Source: Aquabacterium sp. A7-Y (GTDB lineage: Bacteria > Pseudomonadota > Gammaproteobacteria > Burkholderiales > Burkholderiaceae_C). Taken from it: a stretch of DNA of 64,000 nucleotides. The position numbers and the translations under genes were made by a program. How positions within the stretch are numbered: the first letter of the stretch is position 1; each line of letters starts with the position of its first letter. The notes below the pieces were generated by a model. It saw only the letters and a list, made by a program, of their open reading frames with translations, did not search any database and was not told the DNA's origin. The DNA lies in NCBI RefSeq assembly GCF_026153205.1, contig NZ_JAPFBW010000012.1, forward strand, positions 62,001 through 126,000, given 5' to 3'. Shown one piece after another: positions 19,399 to 27,806 of the stretch.

Positions 19399-20808
19399 TC
19401 AGGTGCCCGCCGCCACCTTGGGCAGGTGCCGGGCGGGCGCGAACACCACCCGGGCCTCCAGGCCCCGGCCGCCGGCCGACGTGTGCAGCGAGACCTGCGC
19501 CTGGTGGCGCTGCGCGATCGCGGCCACGATCGCCAGCCCGAGCCCGCTGCCCGGGACATCGACGCGCTCCTGCAGGCCCTCGCCGCGGTAGAAGCGGTCG
19601 AACACCCGCTCACGCTCGGCCGGCACGATGCCGGGGCCGTTGTCCACCACCCGCAACGCCGGTCCTTCCGGCAGGTGCTCGGCCCGCACGTCGACGACGC
19701 TGCCCGGCGGGCAGTAGCGGATCGCGTTCTCGACCAGGTTGGCCAGCAGCACGTGCAACTGGTGGCGGTCGCCCTGCACCTGCACGCCGTCACCCGTCTG
19801 CGCGCCCAGGTCGATGCCCTGGTGCTCGGCCTTGATGCTCAGCTCGCCGACCACCTGGCGCACCAGGCCGTCCAGCTCGACCGCCTCGAAGGGCCGGGTC
19901 GGCGCGTCGGGCTCCACGCGCGAGAGCTGCAGCAGCTGCTCCACCAGGTGCTGCGAGCGCTCGATGCCGGCGCGCAGCTGCACGACGGCGGCCGCGCGCG
20001 CCGCCTCGTCCCGGCTGCGCTCGAGCAGCTGCAGCTGCAGGCGCAGCGCCGTCAGCGGCGTGCGCAGTTCGTGCGCTGCGTCGGCGACGAACTGGCGCTG
20101 GCTGCGGAACGCCTGCGAGAGCCGCTCCATCAGGCCGTTGATGGCGCCGATCAGCGGGTGGACCTCGCGCGGCAGGTCGCCCCGGCCGATCGGCTCCAGG
20201 GAGCGCTCGCTGCGCGCCGCCACCCGGTCGGCCGCCAGCTGCAAGGGCTGCAGGCCGCGGCGCAGCGCCACCACGAGCAGCACCGCGGTGAGCACGATCA
20301 CCAGCAGCGCCGGCGCGAGCATCGTGACGGTGGTCTCGACGGCGAGCAGGTGGCGCGCGCCGACCGGCTGGGCCGCCTGCACGATGCCCTGCGGCAGCAC
20401 CAGGGTGTAGACGCGCCAGTGTTCCGGCCCGACCGGCACGGTGGCCAAGCCGTCGTGGCGCAGCAGCGGTACCCGCACGGCGGGATCGGAGGCGAACAGG
20501 CGCTGCCCGTCGTGCCGCCAGGCCAGCGTCACATAGTCGAACCTGGCCTCGCGCTCGTAGCGCTCGGGCAAGGGCGGAAGCTCATAGCGCTGCGGCAGCG
20601 CCGGCAGCTCGGCGCGGGTGCGCGGCGCATAGCCATGACCGAAGGCGTGATGGCTGGCGACCGCGAGGGCGACCTGCTTCAGGTTCTCGTCGAACACCTC
20701 GCTTAGCTCTTCCAAGGTGACCAGATAGGACGCGACCAGCAGCAGGGCCGCTCCGGCACTCAACGCGCCCAGCATCCAGCCCAGCAGGTGGCGGCGGATC
20801 GAGGTCAC
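19399..20808 (-). CDS. pmrB: Sensor histidine kinase, PmrB/QseC type
   Basis: A protein of 469 residues for the inner membrane. TM helix 1 lies near residues 10-30, a periplasmic sensor region follows to about 155, and TM helix 2 near 160-180. HAMP, the phosphoacceptor His in AAHELRTPLTA and the ATPase boxes LLANLVENAIRY, VVDNGPGI and GSGLGLAIV come after. Its GTG start overlaps the regulator stop (GTGA). PmrB rather than QseC is suggested by the PmrA boxes and eptA alongside. The periplasmic part is rich in Glu and Asp, which could bind metal or cationic peptides, but no ExxE motif stands out. Confidence 0.87.
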   Translation of the reverse strand: MTSIRRHLLGWMLGALSAGAALLLVASYLVTLEELSEVFDENLKQVALAVASHHAFGHGYAPRTRAELPALPQRYELPPLPERYEREARFDYVTLAWRHDGQRLFASDPAVRVPLLRHDGLATVPVGPEHWRVYTLVLPQGIVQAAQPVGARHLLAVETTVTMLAPALLVIVLTAVLLVVALRRGLQPLQLAADRVAARSERSLEPIGRGDLPREVHPLIGAINGLMERLSQAFRSQRQFVADAAHELRTPLTALRLQLQLLERSRDEAARAAAVVQLRAGIERSQHLVEQLLQLSRVEPDAPTRPFEAVELDGLVRQVVGELSIKAEHQGIDLGAQTGDGVQVQGDRHQLHVLLANLVENAIRYCPPGSVVDVRAEHLPEGPALRVVDNGPGIVPAERERVFDRFYRGEGLQERVDVPGSGLGLAIVAAIAQRHQAQVSLHTSAGGRGLEARVVFAPARHLPKVAAGT

Positions 20809-21467
20809 GGTGTCTCGGCCAGCCGGTAGCCAACACCACGCACGTTGCGGATGCGGTCGGCGCCCAGCTTCTTGCGCAGGTGGTGCAGGTGCACCTCGAT
20901 CGCATTGCTCGCGACCTCGTCGAGCCAGCCGTAGACGGCTTCCTCCAATTGCTGGCGGGACAGCACCGCGCCGGGCCGGATCATCAAGGCCTCCAGCAGC
21001 GCGAACTCGCGAGCCGACAGAAGCACCGCCTCCCCGGCCAGGGTCACCCGCTTGCGCACCGGGTCCAGCACCAGGTCGCCGGCCTGGTAGACCGGCGAGG
21101 CGCTGCCGGCCTGGCGACGCAGCAGCGCACGGATGCGGGCCACCAGCTCGTCGAGATCGAAGGGCTTGAGCACATAGTCGTCGGCCCCGGCGTTGAGCCC
21201 GGCGATGCGGTCGCTGACCGCATCGCGAGCGGTCGTCACGAGCACCGGCAGCGAGTCGCCACGAGCGCGCAGGCCCTGCAGCACCGCCATGCCGTCCTTG
21301 CGCGGCAGGCCCAGGTCGAGCAGGGCCAGGTGGTAGACGCCGTTGGCGAGCGACAACTCCGCCGCGCGCCCGTCGCGGACCCAGTCAACCGAGAAACCGG
21401 CGTCGCGCAGGCCCTGGCGCACGGCCGTTCCGATCATGGCGTCGTCTTCGACGAGGAGGATACGCAT
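20805..21467 (-). CDS. pmrA: OmpR-family response regulator, PmrA/QseB type
   Basis: A protein of 220 residues. The receiver domain has the acidic pocket (VEDDAM), the phospho-Asp in LALLDLGLP near residue 51 and the conserved Lys in YVLKPFD. A winged-helix DNA-binding domain (LSAREFALLEALM, NAIEVHLHHLRKKLG) follows. It should bind CTTAAG-N5-CTTAAG boxes, two of which lie in this locus. One of them is 81 bp upstream of its own start, in the divergent region shared with eptA, so autoregulation is possible. Confidence 0.9.
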   Translation of the reverse strand: MRILLVEDDAMIGTAVRQGLRDAGFSVDWVRDGRAAELSLANGVYHLALLDLGLPRKDGMAVLQGLRARGDSLPVLVTTARDAVSDRIAGLNAGADDYVLKPFDLDELVARIRALLRRQAGSASPVYQAGDLVLDPVRKRVTLAGEAVLLSAREFALLEALMIRPGAVLSRQQLEEAVYGWLDEVASNAIEVHLHHLRKKLGADRIRNVRGVGYRLAETP

Positions 21468-21547
21468 CAGCGGGAAGGAAGGCGGCAGGGGGTGGGTGCT
21501 TCTCTTCGCTGTGCATTATCTCCGCGCGGCGCCGCCGTGCCGGCGCG

Positions 21548-21564
21548 CTTAAGCAAGGCTTAAG
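21548..21564 (+). promoter_or_regulatory. PmrA box between pmrAB and eptA
   Basis: CTTAAG, CAAGG, CTTAAG: an exact PmrA-box match. It lies 58 bp before eptA and 81 bp before the divergent response regulator. A probable -10-like GATCAT follows 11 bases after the second half-site. Confidence 0.85.
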
Positions 21565-21622
21565 TCGCGGCTGGGGATCATCGCGCCGGTTCGCTGCCAC
21601 TGGAGGCAGCGCACGCCGCCCA

Positions 21623-23353
21623 ATGAAACTGCTGTCTTGCCCTGCCGCTGTCCTGGCCCCGCCCGGCCTCTTGCTGCCCGCGCGGCGCCCGATGTCGCAG
21701 GAAGGATTGGCGCTGTGCGCGAGCCTGTGGTTCACGCTGGTCAGCAACGCGTCGTTCTGGCACGGCGTGCTGGAAGACCGCTCGCTGGCCGAGCCGGCGA
21801 CCTGGGGCGTCCTGGCCGCCTGCGGCATCGCGCTGACCCTGCTGCAGTTCGCGGGCCTGTGCCTGCTGCTGGGCGAGCGCTGGGCCCGGCCGCTGCTCGC
21901 GGCCCTGCTGGTCGCGACCGCCTGCGGCGCCCATTTCATGCAACGCTTGGGCATCGTGCTCGACAGCTCGATGCTGCGCAACGTGCTGGCCACCGACTGG
22001 AAGGAGGCGCGCGAGCTGCTGTCCTTCGGACTGCTGGAGACGCTCGCCTGGCAAGCCGCCCTGCCCGCCTGGCTGCTGTATCGCACGCCGCTGCTGCGGC
22101 GCGGCTGGCGCCGGGCCGCAACCCGCCGCCTGCTGGCCCTCTGGGCCGCGCTGCTGGTGGCGGCCCTGGCCATGCTGCTGGTCTTCCAGGACCTGTCGGG
22201 CCTGATGCGCAACCACAAGGCGCTGCGTTACCAGATCATGCCCGGCACCTACGTCCATGCGCTGGCACGTTTGGTCAAGCCGCGGCAGCCGGTGTGGCTG
22301 GGCACGCGCGAGCCGATCGGCACCGATGCCCGGCTGGGCCCGGCCTGGCAGCCCGGCCGCAAGCCGGTGCTGTTCATGCTGGTGGTGGGCGAGACCGTAC
22401 GCGCGGCCAACTGGGGCCTCAACGGCTACGCCCGCCAGACCACCCCGGAACTCGCGGCGCTCGACGTGGTGAACTTTGCGGAGGTGAGCACCTGCGGCAC
22501 CAACACCGAGGTCTCGCTGCCCTGCATGTTCTCGCCCTGGGGCCGGCGCGACTACGACGAACAACGTATCCTCTCGCACGAGTCGCTGCTGCACGTGCTG
22601 CGGCGCGCCGGGCTGCGGGTGACGTGGCGCGACAACCAGTCCGGCTGCAAGGGTGTGTGCGACGGCCTGACGTTGCAGCAGCTGGACAGCTTGACGACGG
22701 CCGGCCTGTGCACCGACGGATTGTGCCTGGACGAGATCCTGCTGCAGCGACTGGAAGGGGTGGCCACGGACCCGCAGGGCAACCAGGTGGTGGTGCTGCA
22801 CGAGCTGGGCAATCACGGCCCGGCCTATTTCAAGCGCTACCCGGCGGCGTTCCGGCGCTACCTGCCGACCTGCGACAGCACCGAGCTGCGCAACTGCACC
22901 CGCGAGCAGATCGTCAACAGCTACGACAACGCCCTGCTCTATGGCGACCATGTGCTGGGCCAGGCGATCCGGCGGCTGCAAGAGGCGCAGAGCGAGCGCG
23001 ACACGGCCCTGCTCTATGTGTCGGACCACGGGGAATCGCTGGGCGAGAACGGGCTCTACCTGCACGGCCTGCCCTACGCCATCGCGCCGGCGGAGCAGAC
23101 CCGCGTGCCGATGGTGATGTGGTTCTCGCGTGGCTATGCGGAACGCTTCGGCGTGGACCCGGGCTGCCTGAAGGACCGCGCGCGTCGGCCGGCAAGCCAC
23201 GACCACCTGTTCCACACCGTGCTCGGCCTGCTGGACGTGCGGACCAAGGTATACGACGCGGAGATGGATCTCTCGGCGGGCTGTCGCACGCCTGCCGCGG
23301 CCAGGGCCGGCACCCCGATCGCCGTGCCGGCCGCGCCAAGGCCCCAGGGCTGA
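21623..23353 (+). CDS. eptA: Lipid A phosphoethanolamine transferase
   Basis: A protein of 576 residues. The N-terminal third holds five predicted membrane helices and the rest a periplasmic alkaline-phosphatase-like domain. It transfers phosphoethanolamine from phosphatidylethanolamine to lipid A, lowering surface charge and binding of cationic peptides. Visible are the nucleophile region (TCGTNTEVSLPCM), metal-binding segments (VVGETVRAANWGLNGY, SDHGESLGENG) and several cysteines for disulfides. HELGNHGPAY replaces the more usual HQMGSHGPAY. A PmrA box lies just upstream. A second start at MSQEGLALC (21692) is possible. Confidence 0.92.
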   Translation: MKLLSCPAAVLAPPGLLLPARRPMSQEGLALCASLWFTLVSNASFWHGVLEDRSLAEPATWGVLAACGIALTLLQFAGLCLLLGERWARPLLAALLVATACGAHFMQRLGIVLDSSMLRNVLATDWKEARELLSFGLLETLAWQAALPAWLLYRTPLLRRGWRRAATRRLLALWAALLVAALAMLLVFQDLSGLMRNHKALRYQIMPGTYVHALARLVKPRQPVWLGTREPIGTDARLGPAWQPGRKPVLFMLVVGETVRAANWGLNGYARQTTPELAALDVVNFAEVSTCGTNTEVSLPCMFSPWGRRDYDEQRILSHESLLHVLRRAGLRVTWRDNQSGCKGVCDGLTLQQLDSLTTAGLCTDGLCLDEILLQRLEGVATDPQGNQVVVLHELGNHGPAYFKRYPAAFRRYLPTCDSTELRNCTREQIVNSYDNALLYGDHVLGQAIRRLQEAQSERDTALLYVSDHGESLGENGLYLHGLPYAIAPAEQTRVPMVMWFSRGYAERFGVDPGCLKDRARRPASHDHLFHTVLGLLDVRTKVYDAEMDLSAGCRTPAAARAGTPIAVPAAPRPQG

Positions 23354-23360
23354 ACAGGCG

Positions 23361-24095
23361 TCAGGCCGCGGCGCAGCCGACCATCCGCGTCAGAACAGGA
23401 CGCAGCAGGATGGCCAACAGCGCCCGCACCCAGTGCTCGGCACGCAGCAACGCCACGATGCACGCCAGGCCCTCGACGAAACGGGCGCAGCGCGGCGGTT
23501 CGGCCAGGGACCGGGCGCGGTGTTGCAGCGCCGCGCTGACCGCGGTCACGAGAAGGCGCAGGGCCGTGAGCGCCGGCACCGAGGCCTGCGGCATCAGGGT
23601 CAAGGCCAGATCGGCAAGCGCACAGGCGAGCAGCTGCCGCCGGGCGGCCCGGGCCCGGCTCGTGGTGGCGCACCGGACAGGTGCTGCGGGCACGGCGGGC
23701 GGCGCTTCCTGCGAGCCGCGATGGTGCATGGCGGCAGCCCGGTGCAGCGCCTGCTCCACCTTGGCCACGACCTCGGCAAGCGGCAGCGCGTGGAACACCG
23801 TGAGCGAGGCGCAGGCCCTAACCAGCCGGAAGGCGAGGACATCACGCATTTGGACCAGCGCCACGACCAGTTGATCCCAGGGGGGCACCGGCCCGCGCGC
23901 CGTGTCGATCCGCAGTCTCGTGCGTCCTGTCGTGTGGTGCACCACCTGAAGCCGGGCCTGCACCCGACCAGGGGAACCAGTCCGTGCGGCAGCGCAAGTC
24001 AGAACTGGCAGGCACGCCACCGAACGGCGCGCGGCGACGGGGGCTTGCACCTGCAGGAAGCAGGGAGCATGGAGCAGTGCGACCGGGGATGTCAT
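23361..24095 (-). CDS. HMA2-like membrane protein resembling the N-terminal part of a P1B ATPase
   Basis: A protein of 244 residues if the start is MTSPVALL; the frame is open to 24194. Near residue 50 a segment VVHHTTGRTRLRID opens a ferredoxin-like fold of the heavy-metal-associated type without CxxC. Hydrophobic stretches follow, including FVEGLACIVALLRAEHW, which mirrors FLDGLALAIALLRRQTA of the P-type ATPase in the same locus. It thus looks like a short paralogue of that ATPase's N-terminus lacking every catalytic domain. It is divergent from the three-gene operon at 24335 and convergent with eptA. Function unknown; a helper or scaffold of the ATPase system is my inference. Confidence 0.65.
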   Translation of the reverse strand: MTSPVALLHAPCFLQVQAPVAARRSVACLPVLTCAAARTGSPGRVQARLQVVHHTTGRTRLRIDTARGPVPPWDQLVVALVQMRDVLAFRLVRACASLTVFHALPLAEVVAKVEQALHRAAAMHHRGSQEAPPAVPAAPVRCATTSRARAARRQLLACALADLALTLMPQASVPALTALRLLVTAVSAALQHRARSLAEPPRCARFVEGLACIVALLRAEHWVRALLAILLRPVLTRMVGCAAA

Positions 24096-24334
24096 GGCGC
24101 TTTCGAAGGGGTCTTCACGGGATGGCGCCTGCCAGCATGGCCGTCCGGCAAGACAGATTGATGACCGTGCCCCGAGACAGGGAACGCGTTTCATGCAGAT
24201 GCACCTGTTCAGCTCCTCTCGTGACTCGGTGTAATGATCTCCAAGAGGAAAGCAAGGCCTTCCTTGCCACGGCGAAGTTCCGACCTAAATTGCATGAATC
24301 CCTGATGACAGTTCACCTTTAAAGGGGGTTAGAC

Positions 24335-24895
24335 ATGCCGAAGCGTTCCAGCAGCGATGAATCCGACTCGCCCGAGGGCCCCAACAACGAGACCACCGGG
24401 CATGAGGGCCAGGACGACAGCATCACCGAAGCCCGCGCCACTGACATCCAAGCCGAGCAGGAAATATCCGAGCCCTTGAGCGCCGACGGTCGCGAACGGG
24501 CGCGCGACACTCGCGCGCGCCGCTCCGCGACGGAGCCTGACGACATCGCGGGCAATGTCGGATCGGTGGGCACCGCGGTCGCGGTCGGGGTCGGCGCCGC
24601 GTTGATCGAAGCGGAGCTGATTCCCGGCATTCTGATCGGCGCCGGAGCGGTGCTGCTCGGCAAGATGTTCCCGCAGGTCGGGCAGACCTTGCGCCCGGTC
24701 GTGAAGACCGTCATGCGCGCTGGCTTGGCCGTCACCGACAAGGCGCGCGAAATGGCGGCCGAGGCCGGTGAGCAGGTGCAGGACATGGTGGCCGAAGTGC
24801 AGACCGAGCGCAGCGAGCGCCTGCGGCGGCCGCTGCCATCGACTCGGACCAGCGTCTCGCACGGCAGTGCCTCTCACGCGGCCAGCGGGGAGTGA
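24335..24895 (+). CDS. DUF5132-like protein of a P1B-ATPase (ferrosome-like) locus
   Basis: A protein of 186 residues. The first 80 are charged and low in complexity (Ser, Glu, Asp, Arg). A Gly/Ala/Val-rich hydrophobic helix follows (VGTAVAVGVGAALIEAELIP, GILIGAGAVLLGKMFP), then an amphipathic tail. This single Gly-rich helix is characteristic of DUF5132 proteins found beside metal P-type ATPases. It starts after an AAAGGGGG ribosome-binding site, and only 3 bp separate it from the next gene. Its biochemical role is unknown; a membrane-shaping or structural part is conceivable. Confidence 0.7.
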   Translation: MPKRSSSDESDSPEGPNNETTGHEGQDDSITEARATDIQAEQEISEPLSADGRERARDTRARRSATEPDDIAGNVGSVGTAVAVGVGAALIEAELIPGILIGAGAVLLGKMFPQVGQTLRPVVKTVMRAGLAVTDKAREMAAEAGEQVQDMVAEVQTERSERLRRPLPSTRTSVSHGSASHAASGE

Positions 24896-24898
24896 GCC

Positions 24899-25519
24899 AT
24901 GGCCAGCCCGCCCTTGGCGCGCGATGCCCGCGTGGTCCACCACGTGCCCGGGCGGCTGCGCATCCGCGTCGAGGAGCGACACGACGAGGCCGCTTTCCTT
25001 GAGCAGTTGCAGGGCCTGTTGAAAAGCCTGTCCGGTGTCGAATCGGTGCGCATCAACGTGGCAGCGGCGAGCCTCGTGATCCAGTACGACTGCGCCGACG
25101 GCGACTTCCCGCAACGTTTGTCCAGCCAGGAGGCCCTGCGGGGCTGGTTGGCATTCGACGCGGCGCCCTCCGGCGCCCCTCGGGCACGGCGCTGCGATGC
25201 GGCCCCGGCCTCGCCGGAGGGGGACCACTCGCACGTTGCGCGGGCCCTCGTCCGCGCGACGACCGGGCTGGACCGCTCGCTGCGGCAAGCCAGCGACGGA
25301 TACCTGGACCTCAAGCTGCTGATGCCGGTGCTGGCCGCGGCGGCGAGCGGCCTGAGCCCGCGCCGCCGTGAGGGCACGCCGATGTGGATGACACTCGCCA
25401 TCTTCGCCCTCAACTCGTTTCTGAGCCTGCATCGCCAGTCGTCCCCCGCGCCCGGTCCAGCCAGCGGGCGGCCCGCCGTGCCCACCGGGCCGCCCTGGCT
25501 GCCGGAGGCCCGCACCTGA
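24899..25519 (+). CDS. HMA2-domain membrane-anchored protein
   Basis: A protein of 206 residues. Residues 10-70 form a heavy-metal-associated-like domain (VVHHVPGRLRIRVEE ... SVRINVAAASLVIQYDC) in which the metal-binding CxxC is absent. Two hydrophobic segments follow (LKLLMPVLAAAASGL and WMTLAIFALNSFLSLH) before a Pro-rich tail. It is the middle gene between the DUF5132-like protein and the ATPase. Proteins of this layout accompany P1B-6-type ATPases. What the domain binds is unknown. Confidence 0.75.
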   Translation: MASPPLARDARVVHHVPGRLRIRVEERHDEAAFLEQLQGLLKSLSGVESVRINVAAASLVIQYDCADGDFPQRLSSQEALRGWLAFDAAPSGAPRARRCDAAPASPEGDHSHVARALVRATTGLDRSLRQASDGYLDLKLLMPVLAAAASGLSPRRREGTPMWMTLAIFALNSFLSLHRQSSPAPGPASGRPAVPTGPPWLPEART

Positions 25520-25581
25520 TCGCTCCCGGGGCCCGGTTCATTGACCTGGCCTGCCTCTTCCTTTGCTTGGACCGCGCCCAC

Positions 25582-27711
25582 ATGAGCTCATTGGCCCTGC
25601 TGCATGCTATTCCCGGGCGTTGCCGCCTGCGCATCCCCCTGCTGCGGGTCCATCCGCAGCGTCGTCGCGCCATCGAGTCCTGTCTGGGTACGCACCCGCT
25701 GGTGCAGTCGTTCCGCTTCACGTTCCCGTGTGATTGCGTTGTGGTGGAGCACGGCGGGGAGACCCGCGCCATCGTGACCCTGCTGAGGCGCGAACTCGGC
25801 GTGCTCGATGCGGCGGGCGATCAGGGGCCGCCCAGCGCACCAGCTGAAGAGCCGCCGGCCCCGTCACACAGCCGGCACGCCTTCGCCTGGGCCAGCTGCG
25901 CGCTGTTGCTCTCGCCCCTGCCGGCCCTGGCGCCGTTCTCATGGGTCACGCTGGTGGTTTGCAGTGTGCCGATCTGGCAGCGGGCGCTGCGAACGCTGCT
26001 GCAAGAGCACCGTCTGAACGTCGACTTTCTCGACGGCCTGGCGCTCGCCATCGCCCTGTTGCGGCGCCAGACGGCCACGGGCGCACTGATGGCTTGGCTG
26101 GTCCACCTGGGCGACACGATCCGCGACCGCACCGCCTCGCATTCGCGCCGCGAGATCCGTGCCCTGCTCGACTTCCAGACCGTGCAGGCACGGCGCCTGG
26201 AGGCGGACGGTTCGGTGCAGCTGATCGCCGCGCGCGACCTGCTGCCTGGACAAGGCGCGCTGCTGCTGGCGGGCGACATCGTGCCGGCCGACGGGGTGGT
26301 GAGCACCGGCGTGGCCGCGGTGGACCAGCGCCACATCACCGGCGAGTCGGTGCCCGCCACGCGGCGCATCGGGGACGTGCTGTACGCCGGCTCCTCGCTT
26401 GTCGAAGGTTCGGTGACCCTGCGCGTCCTGCACGTCGGCGATGACACCGCCGCGGCCAAGATCGTGCAGCTGCTCGAAGCCGCGCCGATCGGTGAAACGC
26501 GCATCCAGAACTACGCCGAGAAGTTCGCCGACGGCCTGGTGGCGCCGCTGCTCGGTGCCAACGTCGCGCTGTTCGCGCTGAGCGGCAACGTCGATCGTTT
26601 CATGTCGCTGGCGATCGTGGACTACGGCACCGGCATCCGGGTTGCGGCGCCGACCAGCGTGCTGTCCTCGATGCTGCGCGCGGCCCGCGAAGGCATCCTG
26701 ATCAAGAGCGGCCGGCAGATCGAGCAGCTGGCCCAGCTCCGCTGCGTGGCCTTCGACAAGACCGGCACGCTGACCCGTGGCCGCCTCGCCATCGTCGGCG
26801 TGCGCGCCTGGTCGCGCAGCCTGTCGCCCGATCGCGTGCTGCAACTCGCCGCGGCGGCCGAGACGCAGTTGCGCCACCCGCTGGCGCGTGCGCTGGTCGA
26901 AGCCAGCCGGGCCAGAGGCCTGGTGCTGCCGGCCGGCGAGGACGTGGACTTCAGCATCGGGCTGGGCGTGAGCGCCCGGGTCGGGCCGCACCAGGTGCGG
27001 GTCGGCAACGAGCGCTACCTGAGCTCGGCCGGCATCGCCATGGCGCGTGCCCGGCGCTACCTGCGCGACACCGAAACCCATGCCCAGGGGGCCCTGCTGG
27101 TGGCGGTCGACGAGAGCCTGGTCGGCGCGATCTCCTATGCCGACGAACTGCGGCCTGAGGCGGCCGGCGTCATCGCTGCCTTGCGGCAGCGCGGCATCGA
27201 GGATGTCGTGATGCTGACCGGTGACCGCGAGGGCGTCGCTCGGCGGGTGGCGGCCTCGCTGGGCATCCGGCGCTACTACGCGGAGGTGCTGCCGGCCGAC
27301 AAGGCGGATATCGTGCGCTCGCTGCGCAACGGCGCGCCCATCGCCATGGTGGGCGACGGCGTCAACGACTCGCCGGCGCTCGCGCAGGCCGACGTCGGCG
27401 TGGCCCTGGTCGAGGGCGCCGACATCGCGCGCGATGCAGCGGATGTGGTGCTGATGGAGAACAACCTGCGCCACCTCGTCGACGCGATCGACATCAGCCG
27501 CGACGCGATGGCGCTGGTGCGCCAGAACGTCACGCTGATCGCCGGCTTCAACACGGTGGCGCTCGCGCTGGCGCTGCCCGCGGGCTGGATGTCGCCGGCA
27601 ATGTCGACGCTGCTGAGCAACGGTTCTGCACTGGCCGCGACCTTGAATGCGATGCGGCCCCTGATGGTCCAGCGGTTTGCGCCTGCGGCATCGCGCGCCA
27701 GGCGCCTCTGA
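25582..27711 (+). CDS. P1B-type metal P-type ATPase without CPx motif (FezB-like)
   Basis: A protein of 709 residues starting at MSSLALLHAIPGRCRLRIP. Residues 1-75 are an HMA-like domain without CxxC. Catalytic parts are intact: the TGES-type actuator loop (HITGESVP), phosphorylated Asp392 in DKTGTLT, and GDGVNDSP near residue 590. The membrane metal-site motif, CPC or SPC in most P1B pumps, reads VDYGTGIRVAAP (Asp347-Tyr348), so cysteine ligands are missing and a hard metal such as iron is plausible. Ferrosome loci encode a P1B-6 ATPase (FezB) with small HMA and hydrophobic partners, as here. The frame is open upstream to 25384 but homology starts at 25582. Confidence 0.85.
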   Translation: MSSLALLHAIPGRCRLRIPLLRVHPQRRRAIESCLGTHPLVQSFRFTFPCDCVVVEHGGETRAIVTLLRRELGVLDAAGDQGPPSAPAEEPPAPSHSRHAFAWASCALLLSPLPALAPFSWVTLVVCSVPIWQRALRTLLQEHRLNVDFLDGLALAIALLRRQTATGALMAWLVHLGDTIRDRTASHSRREIRALLDFQTVQARRLEADGSVQLIAARDLLPGQGALLLAGDIVPADGVVSTGVAAVDQRHITGESVPATRRIGDVLYAGSSLVEGSVTLRVLHVGDDTAAAKIVQLLEAAPIGETRIQNYAEKFADGLVAPLLGANVALFALSGNVDRFMSLAIVDYGTGIRVAAPTSVLSSMLRAAREGILIKSGRQIEQLAQLRCVAFDKTGTLTRGRLAIVGVRAWSRSLSPDRVLQLAAAAETQLRHPLARALVEASRARGLVLPAGEDVDFSIGLGVSARVGPHQVRVGNERYLSSAGIAMARARRYLRDTETHAQGALLVAVDESLVGAISYADELRPEAAGVIAALRQRGIEDVVMLTGDREGVARRVAASLGIRRYYAEVLPADKADIVRSLRNGAPIAMVGDGVNDSPALAQADVGVALVEGADIARDAADVVLMENNLRHLVDAIDISRDAMALVRQNVTLIAGFNTVALALALPAGWMSPAMSTLLSNGSALAATLNAMRPLMVQRFAPAASRARRL

Positions 27712-27747
27712 CCCACACGCTGCAGGGGCGGGCGCAGCCCAGGAAAG

Positions 27748-27775
27748 CAAAAAGGGCGGGCACCCAGCCCGCCCT
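27748..27775 (-). terminator. Rho-independent terminator after the GH5-DUF1996 gene
   Basis: On the minus strand an 8-bp GC stem (AGGGCGGG / CCCGCCCT) with a short loop is followed by TTTTTG, 30 bp past the stop codon. Confidence 0.75.
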
Positions 27776-27806
27776 CGTGGCGCCCGATCAGGCTCGGTGC
27801 GTCACA

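Noticed and set aside
24195-24334. Fur or FNR box in front of the DUF5132-like gene
   Set aside because: There is an AT-richer stretch, but I found no convincing match to either consensus.
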